From: Roseinatronobacter bogoriensis DSM 18756
GTDB taxonomy: Bacteria; Pseudomonadota; Alphaproteobacteria; Rhodobacterales; Rhodobacteraceae
Reading direction: 5' to 3'
Assembly: GCF_004366635.1 (NCBI RefSeq)
Contig: NZ_SORN01000005.1
Coordinates: 153,833 to 217,832 of the forward strand
DNA length: 64,000 nucleotides
A model generated the notes under the pieces. It had not been told where the DNA came from. It ran no database searches and saw only the letters and a program-made list of their open reading frames with translations. Positions 46,107-54,783 of the stretch are shown here, piece by piece. How positions within the stretch are numbered: the stretch's first letter is position 1; each line of letters opens with the position of its first letter. A program made the position numbers and the translations under genes.

Positions 46107-47330
46107 TCACGCCGCAGTAGAGAGGTTGCGGCCCGGGCGCAGCGTGCGGGTCAGGATGAAAAGCATGATCGCAATATTCAGCGCATTCCACACAATCCCG
46201 TTCAGGAATGCCAGCTGATAAGACCCGGTGATGTCGTGAATCCAGCCAGACATCCAACCGCCAAGGGCCATTCCAAGGATTGTTGCCATGATGACAAAGC
46301 CCACACGCGCGCCAGCTTCGTGGGCTGGCATGTATTCGCGCACGATCAGCGCATAAGCGGGAACGATGCCGCCCTGCGCCAGTCCGAACACCAGACTGAC
46401 CACATAGAGAGAAGCAAGCCCGCCCGCCGGCAGATAAAGAAACAGCGCCAGCATTTGCAGCACCGATCCGATCAGCAAGGTCAGCACGCCCCCCAGCCGG
46501 TCAGCAATCAGCCCCGATATCAGCCGTGATACGACGCCGCCCAATAGCATAAGGGACAGCATCTCGGCGCCCACGGCAGGACCAAACCCCCGATCGACAC
46601 AAAGCGCGACGATATGCACCTGTGGCATGGACATGGCCACGCAGCAGCCCAGCCCTGCCAAGGCAAGCAGCCAAGCCAGCGCGCGGGGGGACAGGCCACA
46701 GGCCGCGCGGTTCGCCAACGAGAAATTCGACGCCGCTGCCATGCTGAGTTCCGGCACCCGACGGCGCAGCAGCAGGGCGAGCGGGATCAGCAAAACAGTC
46801 ACGATCACCGCCAGCGCCAGACATACCGCGCGCCAGCCACTGTCTGACATCACCCCCGCCAGCGCCATCGGCCAGATTGCGCCTGAAAGGTAATTTCCAC
46901 TGGCCGCCACAGCGACAGCGATGCCGCGGCGGCGCTGGAACCAATGAGAAATATCGGCAATCAATGGCCCGAAACTTGCAGCAGACCCCAGCCCGATAAC
47001 GAAATGCACGACAGATAATATCAGAATGGACGGGCTTACCGCTGCGGCCAGATACCCTATGCCCGACAGCAGACTCGCCCCGATCAGGGCGGTGGAAATA
47101 CCAAACCGGTCAACTGCGCGGCCAATGAGCAGATTGCCCAACCCAAAGCCCAGCATGGTCAGGGTGTAGGGCAAGGACGAATCCGCACGTGACACCCCGA
47201 ATTCTGCCTGGACAGCCGGCATGATAACAATGACCGACCACATGCCAACATTGCCGATGGTTGCAATCGCCAGCGTTACAGCCAACCGTGCCCATGAATA
47301 GCGGCTATCAAAAACCAGATGTTCTGACAT
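46107..47330 (-). CDS. MFS transporter, monocarboxylate/oxalate-antiporter-like
   Basis: A 407-aa carrier with 12 predicted helices. The first half has AVDRFGISTALIGASLLSGI and FVIGLGSAASFGPLIADISH, then HWFQRRRGIAVAVAASGNYL, a layout seen in OFA/MCT-type carriers of organic anions; the second half has LIADRLGGVLTLLIG. The start at 47330 (MSEHLVFDSRYSWARL) is normal. It converges on the TRAP operon. Substrate is not determined. Confidence 0.88.
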   Translation of the reverse strand: MSEHLVFDSRYSWARLAVTLAIATIGNVGMWSVIVIMPAVQAEFGVSRADSSLPYTLTMLGFGLGNLLIGRAVDRFGISTALIGASLLSGIGYLAAAVSPSILILSVVHFVIGLGSAASFGPLIADISHWFQRRRGIAVAVAASGNYLSGAIWPMALAGVMSDSGWRAVCLALAVIVTVLLIPLALLLRRRVPELSMAAASNFSLANRAACGLSPRALAWLLALAGLGCCVAMSMPQVHIVALCVDRGFGPAVGAEMLSLMLLGGVVSRLISGLIADRLGGVLTLLIGSVLQMLALFLYLPAGGLASLYVVSLVFGLAQGGIVPAYALIVREYMPAHEAGARVGFVIMATILGMALGGWMSGWIHDITGSYQLAFLNGIVWNALNIAIMLFILTRTLRPGRNLSTAA

Positions 47331-47601
47331 CTATGGCCCCCAGCAGACGGATTGCAAAAACAGGGGGGCGAATGCAGAGTCCCGCGCAAAGCCTGTCATT
47401 TGGTAACACGTTCACCAAATTATCCGGCAGATCAAGCATTTCATGTTTCAACCGGGCGTTGGCTTTGCGCCGCAAATGGGGCTGAAACAAAGGGTTGAGT
47501 GGCACGAGGCAAGCCGCTACTTGTTCAGCAGGCACCCGCAAAGCCATTCATACTGTCAGGTAATGGCATTCTTTTTCAGTGAACAACCCGCAGGAAGCAC
47601 A

Positions 47602-48714
47602 ATGACGGCCGAGACCGACGCGCGCATCGCACATCTCCTTCACCACCGCAAAGCGGGCCTCGCATTAGGGGAACCCGTGGTGCCCCCGATATCGGTCGCG
47701 ACCACGTTCCACCTGCCACAAACGCAGGGGGCCGTGCATTCCTACGGGCGTGCAGGCCAGCCCACCTGGGACGCGGTAGAGGCACAGCTTGCGATCCTTG
47801 AGGGGGCCGAAGTGGTTTCCTTCCCGTCGGGAATGGCTGCGATTACGGCGGCGCTTCTGTGTTGCCTCAAGGCCGGTGCGCGTGTGATGATCCCTTCGGA
47901 TGGCTATTATGTCACACGGCTTCTGGGCCGCGACATGTTGCAGGTCTATGGGGTAGAGGTCGTGCCTGTCCCAACCCTTGACATGGAAAGCGCAGATTTT
48001 ACAGGTTTCGATGTCATCTATATTGAAACCCCGTCAAACCCCGGGCTTGACACGATCGACATTTCAAACATTGCGACCCGCGCCCATGCCGCAGGCGCGC
48101 GGGTCATCGTTGACAACACCACCATGACCCCGCTCCTTCAGCGCCCGTTGGACCTTGGGGCCGATCTGGTTGTGGCCGCTGATACCAAAGCCCCCGCAGG
48201 GCATTCTGATGCGCTATTCGGGCATGTTGCGGGCCGGGACACAGTGCTGATGGCGCGGGTGGCGGACTGGCGGCGGCTATCCGGGTCAGTTCCGGGTCCG
48301 TTCGAGGCCTATCTGGTCCATCGTGGGCTTGAAACACTCGAAGTCCGCCTGAGCCGGATGTGTGCTTCGGCAGCAGTCATCGCGGAACGCCTGACGAAGC
48401 ATCCTGATGTGCGCGCTGTACGTTATCCGGGATTGCCGGGTGATCCCTCGAACAAGGCCGTGGGGGGGCAGATGGTCAATGGCGGCTTTCTGATCGGCTT
48501 TGAACTGGCCGATGCCGCAACGGCGGAAGGCTTCCTCGCGCGGTGCAATCTGATCGAACAGGCCACCAGTTTTGGCGGGGTCCACAGTGCGGGCGAACGC
48601 CGTGCGCGCTGGGGCGACGATGTGGCGGATGGCTTCATCCGCCTGTCAGTCGGGGTGGAGCCGGTCGAGGTATTGTGGCAGTCAATCGAAGCGGCGCTAG
48701 CCTCACCGGGCTAA
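47602..48714 (+). CDS. Cys/Met-metabolism PLP-dependent enzyme (cystathionine gamma-lyase-like)
   Basis: A 370-aa fold-type I PLP enzyme. Family blocks are PPISVATTFHLP, YGRAGQPTWDAVE, VSFPSGMAAITAALL, YIETPSNPGLDTID and RVIVDNTTMTPLLQRP. The PLP Lys sits in AADTKAPAGHSDALFG, where most family members read TKYIxGHSD. Reactions in this family include gamma-lyase, beta-lyase and gamma-synthase; which one applies is open. The start at 47602 (MTAETDARIAHLLHHRKAG) has AGGA upstream and gives a normal N-terminus; the longer frame to 47443 is not conserved-looking. Confidence 0.88.
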   Translation: MTAETDARIAHLLHHRKAGLALGEPVVPPISVATTFHLPQTQGAVHSYGRAGQPTWDAVEAQLAILEGAEVVSFPSGMAAITAALLCCLKAGARVMIPSDGYYVTRLLGRDMLQVYGVEVVPVPTLDMESADFTGFDVIYIETPSNPGLDTIDISNIATRAHAAGARVIVDNTTMTPLLQRPLDLGADLVVAADTKAPAGHSDALFGHVAGRDTVLMARVADWRRLSGSVPGPFEAYLVHRGLETLEVRLSRMCASAAVIAERLTKHPDVRAVRYPGLPGDPSNKAVGGQMVNGGFLIGFELADAATAEGFLARCNLIEQATSFGGVHSAGERRARWGDDVADGFIRLSVGVEPVEVLWQSIEAALASPG

Positions 48715-48872
48715 AACACTTCGTCTGAAAAGATCCGCGTTGCTCGTGGTGCGACGCGATCGCGGCCATTCACAGCTTTCGCTGCATGGGGGAGGGGGGC
48801 GAAAAATGTCGCCTCGATAGTGTTTGCATTGCAGGCCCAGTGCGCATATCGGAACGCAGAAAGGACCAGTTG

Positions 48873-49895
48873 ATGCCATTGCACGTGACCACCAATGCTG
48901 CGCTGCTGTCTGTTGCGCCGATGATGGATTGGACAGATCGACACTGCCGGTATTTTCACCGTCAGTTGTCACGACATACGCAGCTTTACACCGAGATGGT
49001 GACTGCGCCTGCATTGGTGCGCGGTGGCGCATTGCATCTGTTAAGCCATGACCCGGCCGAAAACCCGCTGGTGTTGCAGCTTGGCGGGTCGGACCCTCAG
49101 GAACTGGCACAGGCCACGCGCATAGGCTGGGATGCAGGGTATCAGGAGGTGAACCTGAATTGTGGCTGCCCGTCTGATCGTGTGCAGTCAGGGTGTTTCG
49201 GGGCCGTTCTGATGACGCAGCCTGAACTTGTGGGCGAGATTTGTGCCGCAATGATCGCGGCAAGCCCGGCGTGTATTTCAGTAAAATGTCGCATAGGGGT
49301 GGATGACCAGGACCCCACAGAAACGCTTCCGCGCTTTCTGGAGGTGCTGGTGAATGCAGGCATAACGGATGTGATCATCCATGCGCGAAAAGCGTGGTTG
49401 CAGGGCTTGTCGCCCAAGGACAACCGTGAAATCCCGCCGTTGGACTACCCTCTGGTTCTGGCGATGAAGGCGCGCTTTCCCCACATGCGGATCAGCTTGA
49501 ATGGCGGTGTCACGTCCCTTTCGCAGGCGAGGGCATTTCTGGACCAAGGGCTGGATGGTGTCATGATTGGGCGCGCGGCATATCAACGCCCTGCCGATCT
49601 GCTTTTGGGCGCTGACGAAGAGATTTATGGCCAACCCGCTGTTGCAACAGTTCACACTGCCTTGGAGGCGATGCGGCCCTATATCGCGCGAGAGCTGTCA
49701 GAGGGGACGAAACTCGCCTCGATCACAAGGCATATGCTTGGCTTGTTTGCGGGTAAGCCGGGTGCCCGCCACTGGCGGCGGGTGCTGTCGGAAAATGCCC
49801 ATCGTCGCACCGCCGGGCTGGAGGTCATCGACATGGCGCTGGAGGCGATGGCACAGGCCGCACCCGACAATATAGAGCGCGACATTCGGGCCTAG
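48873..49895 (+). CDS. dusA: tRNA-dihydrouridine(20/20a) synthase DusA
   Basis: A 340-aa FMN enzyme that reduces U20/U20a in the tRNA D-loop. VAPMMDWTDRHCRYFHRQL near the N-terminus, catalytic Cys in NLNCGCPSDRVQSG, HARKAWLQGLSPKDNR and ISLNGGVTS, GVMIGRAAYQRP all match DusA rather than DusB/C. The start at 48873 (MPLHVTTNAALLSVAPM) follows AAAGGA; the frame to 48786 is longer without support. Confidence 0.95.
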   Translation: MPLHVTTNAALLSVAPMMDWTDRHCRYFHRQLSRHTQLYTEMVTAPALVRGGALHLLSHDPAENPLVLQLGGSDPQELAQATRIGWDAGYQEVNLNCGCPSDRVQSGCFGAVLMTQPELVGEICAAMIAASPACISVKCRIGVDDQDPTETLPRFLEVLVNAGITDVIIHARKAWLQGLSPKDNREIPPLDYPLVLAMKARFPHMRISLNGGVTSLSQARAFLDQGLDGVMIGRAAYQRPADLLLGADEEIYGQPAVATVHTALEAMRPYIARELSEGTKLASITRHMLGLFAGKPGARHWRRVLSENAHRRTAGLEVIDMALEAMAQAAPDNIERDIRA

Positions 49896-49922
49896 TCCAT
49901 CACATAGACAAGGCACAAACCC

Positions 49923-50228
49923 CTAGACCTGTTCGGGCGGTTGCTGTGTGTCAAGCAGGGCTTCGTGCAGGAGCGCTGTGATGATCGCAACATGTTCTGC
50001 CGCACTCCAACTGGCGTCATGGGCGCGGCGTGCATGTTCAAGAACCCGTTCACGCTCCAGCAACCGGGTCATGACGACGCGTGGTGCCGGAAGCTGTTGC
50101 GCCATTGGCAATCCAAGCAATCGGGCAAGGCGGGTGGTGCGGTTGTAGTCACCCAATGCATGGCGTGCCGCTACAATCAAAAGGCGAGGGCGGATAAGCG
50201 TGTCCAAGGTCGAAATCGCAAAATGCAT
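49923..50228 (-). CDS. DUF6477 family protein
   Basis: A 101-aa protein resembling DUF6477, a small family I know from Rhodobacterales. It reads MHFAISTLDTLIRPRLLIVA, RHALGDYNRTTRLARLLGLP and is helical and basic. AAGGAA lies before ATG 50228. It is divergent from the DUF6456 gene, a recurrent pairing in this order. Function unknown. Confidence 0.78.
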   Translation of the reverse strand: MHFAISTLDTLIRPRLLIVAARHALGDYNRTTRLARLLGLPMAQQLPAPRVVMTRLLERERVLEHARRAHDASWSAAEHVAIITALLHEALLDTQQPPEQV

Positions 50229-50363
50229 ATATCTGTTCCTTAATAAATAGCCCTCGGAGTATCGCACGACATTCGGGGTGTTGCGCGAAAAACAAAAGCA
50301 CCGCGCGGTCGATTCAACTGGATTTAGGAATTTGTAACCATTCTGGGAGTGTCAAAAGGCTGG

Positions 50364-50379
50364 TTAACAAACTGGTAAC
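50364..50379 (+). promoter_or_regulatory. CtrA-like site upstream of the DUF6456 gene
   Basis: TTAA (50364-50367), seven bases, GTAAC (50375-50379) differs from the CtrA consensus TTAA-N7-TTAAC at one base. It lies 43 bp before the start codon in a gap with several GGTTA/TAACC repeats. Confidence 0.4.
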
Positions 50380-50422
50380 CTTGGCAATCAAAGGTTGTGT
50401 ATTTGAGGGGGTGCGCGTGTAG

Positions 50423-51511
50423 ATGGCTGCGCAGAGTCTTAGTGAAGGGGAACTTGTTCGAAACCACGTTCAGAGTTTGTCAGACTTGGTTCCGGTTGGT
50501 GTCAGATTGTATCTATCCCATGTGGCTGCGGGAAAGTCATTGCGCGCACTTGGTAAAGATCACGGGTGCCATGCCTCGACGGTGTTGCGGCAGGTCCGCC
50601 ATCTGGAAAACCGTCGAGATGATCCGCTGGTGGACGATGCGCTGCGCCGGCTTGACCATGCGCTGCGCGATATGCCCGATCGCTTACCGGAAAAGGATAG
50701 CACAGCAATGAGTCCCCATTCACGCGACGATGATGCGCCGCATGACCATGCGCAACTGGAACAGGACGCGATGCTGAACCTGCGGCATCTGACACTTGAG
50801 GGAGCGTTGTTGATCGTGGCGACTGATTTGCCCAAAGCGGTCATCACATGCGAAGATAACGATGGAATTGCGCAACGCATATCGGTCATGAATAGATGTG
50901 TGGCCGAAGTCATGGCCTTGAATGACTGGATAACCTGCCGCAAGCAGGGGCGGGTAGTCAGTTATGTCATAAACCCTTCCGGACGCTTGGCCTTGCGTCG
51001 CTACTGCGACAGAAATGGCCTTGCATTCGAACCTGCTGTGACGCCAGAGAACCAACCGGCAAGACGTGTGCGATATGGGGGCGTAGAAAGCCCTGTGACA
51101 GTCCTCGCGCGGCGGCGGGACAAGAATGGGCGACCTTTTCTGGAGCAGGACCTTGTGCAGGTCGCCGAGCGGTTGCGCGAAGATTTCGTTTTGGCGCAAC
51201 TGGATGGGTTGACGCTGCAAGATGCGCAGGGCCTCATGGATGTGCTGGAACGCCGCAAGGTGCCGGGGCCGAACATTGCGCCTTCGGGGACCAAAGCCGC
51301 CCGTCAGCGTATTCTGGATGTGTTGCGGGATCTGGGGCCGGGGCTGGGGGATATGGCGCTGCGCTGTTGCTGTCGTCTGGAAGGGGTCGAGGCCGCAGAG
51401 CAGGCGATGGGATGGTCTGCACGATCAGGTAAAATCGTTCTGCGCATCGCCTTGCAGCGGCTATGCCGCTACTACAATCGCAAAGGGGATGCGCAGATGA
51501 TGATTGGCTAG
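50423..51511 (+). CDS. DUF6456 domain protein with N-terminal helix-turn-helix
   Basis: A 362-aa predicted regulator. Residues 20-65 contain an HTH-like segment (LSHVAAGKSLRALGKDHGCH, ASTVLRQVRHLENRRDDPL). Residues about 190-355 match the DUF6456 domain (VRYGGVESPVTVLARRRDKN, GRPFLEQDLVQVAERLREDF), ending in GKIVLRIALQRLCRYYNRKG. The start at 50423 follows GAGGGGG at long distance. The family is conserved in Rhodobacterales; a cell-cycle or developmental role is only inferred from the CtrA-like site. Confidence 0.8.
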   Translation: MAAQSLSEGELVRNHVQSLSDLVPVGVRLYLSHVAAGKSLRALGKDHGCHASTVLRQVRHLENRRDDPLVDDALRRLDHALRDMPDRLPEKDSTAMSPHSRDDDAPHDHAQLEQDAMLNLRHLTLEGALLIVATDLPKAVITCEDNDGIAQRISVMNRCVAEVMALNDWITCRKQGRVVSYVINPSGRLALRRYCDRNGLAFEPAVTPENQPARRVRYGGVESPVTVLARRRDKNGRPFLEQDLVQVAERLREDFVLAQLDGLTLQDAQGLMDVLERRKVPGPNIAPSGTKAARQRILDVLRDLGPGLGDMALRCCCRLEGVEAAEQAMGWSARSGKIVLRIALQRLCRYYNRKGDAQMMIG

Positions 51512-51879
51512 GGGGTAACGCCTGAGGAATGGTTCCCGCGCCCTATGTAATGTTTTCGCGAGAGGGGCGATGCGGGACTTTGCGGGCATCAGTTGCGCGG
51601 AATCAAGGCCGAAGGCCGCCGCGACTCAAAGGGCCGCCCCCACGGCACGGCGATTTGGCTGCCCCCAGCACTCAGATCAGATCTCTCAAGGACTTGGGCA
51701 GCATAAAGCGCTACAGATTCAACCGTGGATCGCCACACCGCGGCCCGTCGCTGCGCGGCTTGTCGAAACCATCCACCGTCCGCAACGCCCTCCAAGCAGT
51801 CATCGGGTATCTTATGTCAGGTTGCAAACACCAAGGATGTCACTGATGGCAGCAGTTGGCGACAGGTAACAGTACCAGA
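51512..51879. other. Gene-poor region of 368 bp between the DUF6456 and ABC-F genes
   Basis: The gap separates two convergent genes. Its centre is copy B of the dispersed repeat (51595-51761). No supportable gene or clear terminator is seen in the rest. Confidence 0.55.
51595..51761 (-). repeat. Dispersed repeat, copy B
   Basis: About 167 bp, inverted relative to copy A at 41076-41243. The best-conserved core is 51639-51669, which is identical to 41168-41198. A frame of 68 codons on the minus strand spans it and has a similar counterpart in copy A, but the frames differ in start, end and context and are not supported as genes. Confidence 0.8.
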
Positions 51880-53730
51880 TCACTCGGCCTGTGCGTCATC
51901 CAGCGCGGCTTGCGCTTTCATCCAGAGTGCCTCGGCCCGGTCCAGCCCTTCCATGACTTCGGCATATTTGGCCTGCCAGACTTGCAACTCGCTCAGGCGA
52001 GAGTCGTCATACAGCGACGGGTCGGCCAACTTTTTGGCCAGCTTGTCTCGCATATCCTCCAGCTTGCTGATGCGCCCCTCGCATTTTCGCAATTCACTGC
52101 GCAGCGCGCTCACCTCGTCCCGTGTGGCGCGCGGTTTGGGTTTTGATGCAGGCTTCTCTCGCACAGGTTTTGTGGTGCTGGACAGCAAAAAATTGCGATA
52201 GCTTTCCAGATCGCCGTCATAGGGCGTAACCTTGCCGTTGGATACCAGCCAAAGCCTGTCTGCGACCAGCGACAGAAGATGCATGTCATGGCTGACCAGA
52301 ACGACCGCCCCGGTATAGGCGGTCAGTGCCTCAACCAGCGCTTCGCGGCTTTCGATGTCGAGATGGTTGGTCGGTTCATCAAGGATCAGCATATGCGGTG
52401 CGTCAAGTGTAGCCAGAAGCAGCGATAGTCGCGCCTTCTGCCCACCTGAAAGCCGCGCGACCACGGTTTCTGCCTGTTCAGCCATCAGCCCGAAACCCGC
52501 AAGTCGCGCACGCAGCCTTGGGGGTGCCTCTCCCGGGCGGGCGCGCTGCAAATGTTGCAGCGGTGTTTCGTCCAGTTCTAACTCGTCAACCTGATGTTGG
52601 GCGAAATAGCCCACGCGCAGTTTCGCCGCGCGCGTGACAGTGCCTGCACCCGCCAGCTTTTCAGCAAGCAGTTTTGAAAGGGTCGATTTGCCTTCGCCAT
52701 TGCGGCCCAGCAGGGCGATGCGGTCATCCTGATCTATGCGCAGATCAAGATTGCGCAACACAGGCGGGCCATCATATCCGACCGATGCCCCTTCCAGCCG
52801 CAGGATGGGGGGGGACAGTTCCTCAGGGGCGGGAAAGGTGAAGACATGCCGCGCCGCTTCGGCGGGTGGGGTGATCGGGGTCAGCTTTTCAAGCATCTTC
52901 AGCCGCGATTGCGCCTGACGTGCCTTGGTGGCCTGTGCGCGGAAGCGGTCCACGAATTTTTGCATATGCGCGCGCTGGGCTGCAACCTTGGCGGCTTCGG
53001 CGGCCAGCACGGCACGTTGCTCGGCGCGGGTGCGGGCAAAATTGTCATAACCGCCCGCGTAAAGCGTCAGTTTGCGGTCGTCGAGATGCAGAATGTGGTC
53101 CACGGCACGGTTCAGCAATCCGCGATCATGGCTGATGATGATAACGGTATGCGGATATTTTGCCAGATAGGTTTCCAGCCATAACGCGCCTTCAAGGTCC
53201 AGATAGTTGGTCGGTTCGTCCAGAAGCAGCAGGTCGGGCTGCGCAAACAATACCCCGGCCAGCGCCACACGCATCCGCCACCCGCCCGAGAAATCGGAAC
53301 AGGGGCGCTGCTGCGCTTCGGTATCAAAGCCCAACCCTTTCAGAATGGAGCTGGCGCGCCCTTCGGCTGACCATGCGTCTATATCGACCAGCCTTGCCTG
53401 AATGGCGGCAATATCCCCGGCATCCTGCGCCGTCTCGGCCTTGGTCATCAGGGCGGCGCGTTCAGTATCTGCTTGCAGCACTGTTTCGATCAAGGACGTC
53501 GAGGAGGATGGCACCTCTTGCGCGACACCGCCGATCCGCGCGCGAGAGGGGAGCGAGATCGTGCCACCATCGAGCGTCAATTCGCCCCTGATCAGGCGGA
53601 ACAGTGTGGTTTTGCCGGTCCCATTGCGCCCGACAAGGCCAATCTTGTGCCCATCGGGAATATTTGCAGAGGCCGCCTCGAACAAGGGACGGCCTTCGAC
53701 GGAGTAGGAGATTTCTTGGATGCGCAACAT
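51880..53730 (-). CDS. ABC-F family ribosome-associated ATPase (YheS/Uup-like)
   Basis: A 616-aa soluble protein with two ABC domains and no membrane segment. Walker A motifs are GRNGTGKTTL (near residue 37) and GRNGEGKSTL (near 335); signatures are FSGGWRMRVALAG and LSGGQKARLSLLL; both Walker B lines end LDEPTN. The charged linker between domains and a C-terminal coiled coil (about residues 530-610) are typical. ABC-F proteins act on the ribosomal E site during translation. ATG 53730 (MLRIQEISYSVEG) is preferred to TTG 53739. Confidence 0.94.
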   Translation of the reverse strand: MLRIQEISYSVEGRPLFEAASANIPDGHKIGLVGRNGTGKTTLFRLIRGELTLDGGTISLPSRARIGGVAQEVPSSSTSLIETVLQADTERAALMTKAETAQDAGDIAAIQARLVDIDAWSAEGRASSILKGLGFDTEAQQRPCSDFSGGWRMRVALAGVLFAQPDLLLLDEPTNYLDLEGALWLETYLAKYPHTVIIISHDRGLLNRAVDHILHLDDRKLTLYAGGYDNFARTRAEQRAVLAAEAAKVAAQRAHMQKFVDRFRAQATKARQAQSRLKMLEKLTPITPPAEAARHVFTFPAPEELSPPILRLEGASVGYDGPPVLRNLDLRIDQDDRIALLGRNGEGKSTLSKLLAEKLAGAGTVTRAAKLRVGYFAQHQVDELELDETPLQHLQRARPGEAPPRLRARLAGFGLMAEQAETVVARLSGGQKARLSLLLATLDAPHMLILDEPTNHLDIESREALVEALTAYTGAVVLVSHDMHLLSLVADRLWLVSNGKVTPYDGDLESYRNFLLSSTTKPVREKPASKPKPRATRDEVSALRSELRKCEGRISKLEDMRDKLAKKLADPSLYDDSRLSELQVWQAKYAEVMEGLDRAEALWMKAQAALDDAQAE

Positions 53731-53810
53731 GCGCTGCAACTGCCCTCTCTGGGCGGGCGCGTCAAGCCCTGCCTGAAGTGTAATCCTTGTGAAAGCGGCA
53801 GGGCGCGCGA

Positions 53811-54686
53811 TCAGTTCTGCGCGTGCAGCAATTCATCAACCAACGGGTTGGGAAACCGGCGTGTCAGTGTGATTGCATGAAAACTCTCGGCCAAGCCCTC
53901 GATCTGAGAAACTTCGACCAGCAGACCAGATGCGAGTTCGTCGCGTACGGCAATCGGTGGCAGCACGGCAATTCCGGCACCTTCGCGCGCAAGCAGGCGC
54001 ATCATTGCGATGTCATCAACTTCGGCTGCGACCTGGTGCCGCAAGCCTCGCTTGCTGGCCCATAGATCGAAGCCCGCGCGCAGGCCCGTTTCCAGTGTCG
54101 GTAGCACCAGTGCTTCGCGTGCCAGCAGGTCAGCCAGATCTTCGCCATCGAGGCATAGCCCCGGTGTAGCGATCAGGCTGACAGGCTGTTCAGAAATTTT
54201 CTGTGACAGCCAGGGGGCGGCCTTGTCGCGTGGGGGTGGGGTGTTGGTCAGAACAATGTCAAGGCGCAGGGCCTGCAAGTCGCCCAGCAATTCGGCCTGA
54301 GAACCTGACCTCAGAATAACCTCGACATCAGGGCGCGCGATCAGCGGGCGCAGGAAATCGAGCTGAAAATTACGTGACAGGGTAGCCAATGCGCCCACCC
54401 GCACAGCGCGCCGTTCTGTGCCGCTTTCGGCCAGAACTGCCGCAAGTTCATCGCCTGTCTTGAAAATGGCATCTGCATAATCAAGGGCGATGCGCCCGGC
54501 TTCGGTCAGCACAAGCTGCCGGCCGACCCTGTCAAACAGCTTGTGCCCCAGCCGGTCTTCAAGGGTCTTGATCTGTGTCGATAGCGCAGATTGCGACAAG
54601 TTCAGCGCCTGTGCGGCACGGGTCAGGTTGCCGTCATTTGCGACGGCTTGAAAGTAGCGCAGGTGTTTGTAATTCAGCAGGGCCAT
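53811..54686 (-). CDS. LysR-family regulator divergent from dabBA
   Basis: A 291-aa LysR protein. The HTH covers residues 1-60 (LNYKHLRYFQAVANDGNLTR, LSQSALSTQIKTLEDRLG), with an effector domain from about residue 88 to the end. The start at 54686 (MALLNYKHLRYF) gives the normal N-terminus. It is divergent from dabB-dabA with about 100 bp between, so it most likely controls inorganic carbon uptake, in the way CcmR/CbbR-type LysR proteins do. A 14-bp dyad covers its start codon, which suggests autoregulation. Confidence 0.93.
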   Translation of the reverse strand: MALLNYKHLRYFQAVANDGNLTRAAQALNLSQSALSTQIKTLEDRLGHKLFDRVGRQLVLTEAGRIALDYADAIFKTGDELAAVLAESGTERRAVRVGALATLSRNFQLDFLRPLIARPDVEVILRSGSQAELLGDLQALRLDIVLTNTPPPRDKAAPWLSQKISEQPVSLIATPGLCLDGEDLADLLAREALVLPTLETGLRAGFDLWASKRGLRHQVAAEVDDIAMMRLLAREGAGIAVLPPIAVRDELASGLLVEVSQIEGLAESFHAITLTRRFPNPLVDELLHAQN

Positions 54687-54698
54687 AATTCTAATTAT
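54685..54698. promoter_or_regulatory. Dyad at the LysR start, candidate operator
   Basis: ATAATT (54685-54690), CT, AATTAT (54693-54698). Perfect 6-bp arms in the AT-rich gap between the regulator and dabB. Confidence 0.4.
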
Positions 54699-54783
54699 TG
54701 GAACGATAAAGAACAAACAATGTATTTTTACTAATGGTGCATCTGTTTTAACTGACCCCGAATAAACTTACGGGAGAGATGCG

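Noticed and set aside
47331..47601. SAM-type riboswitch upstream of the Cys/Met PLP enzyme
   Set aside because: I looked for SAM-II and SAH-type motifs and saw none of the conserved cores.
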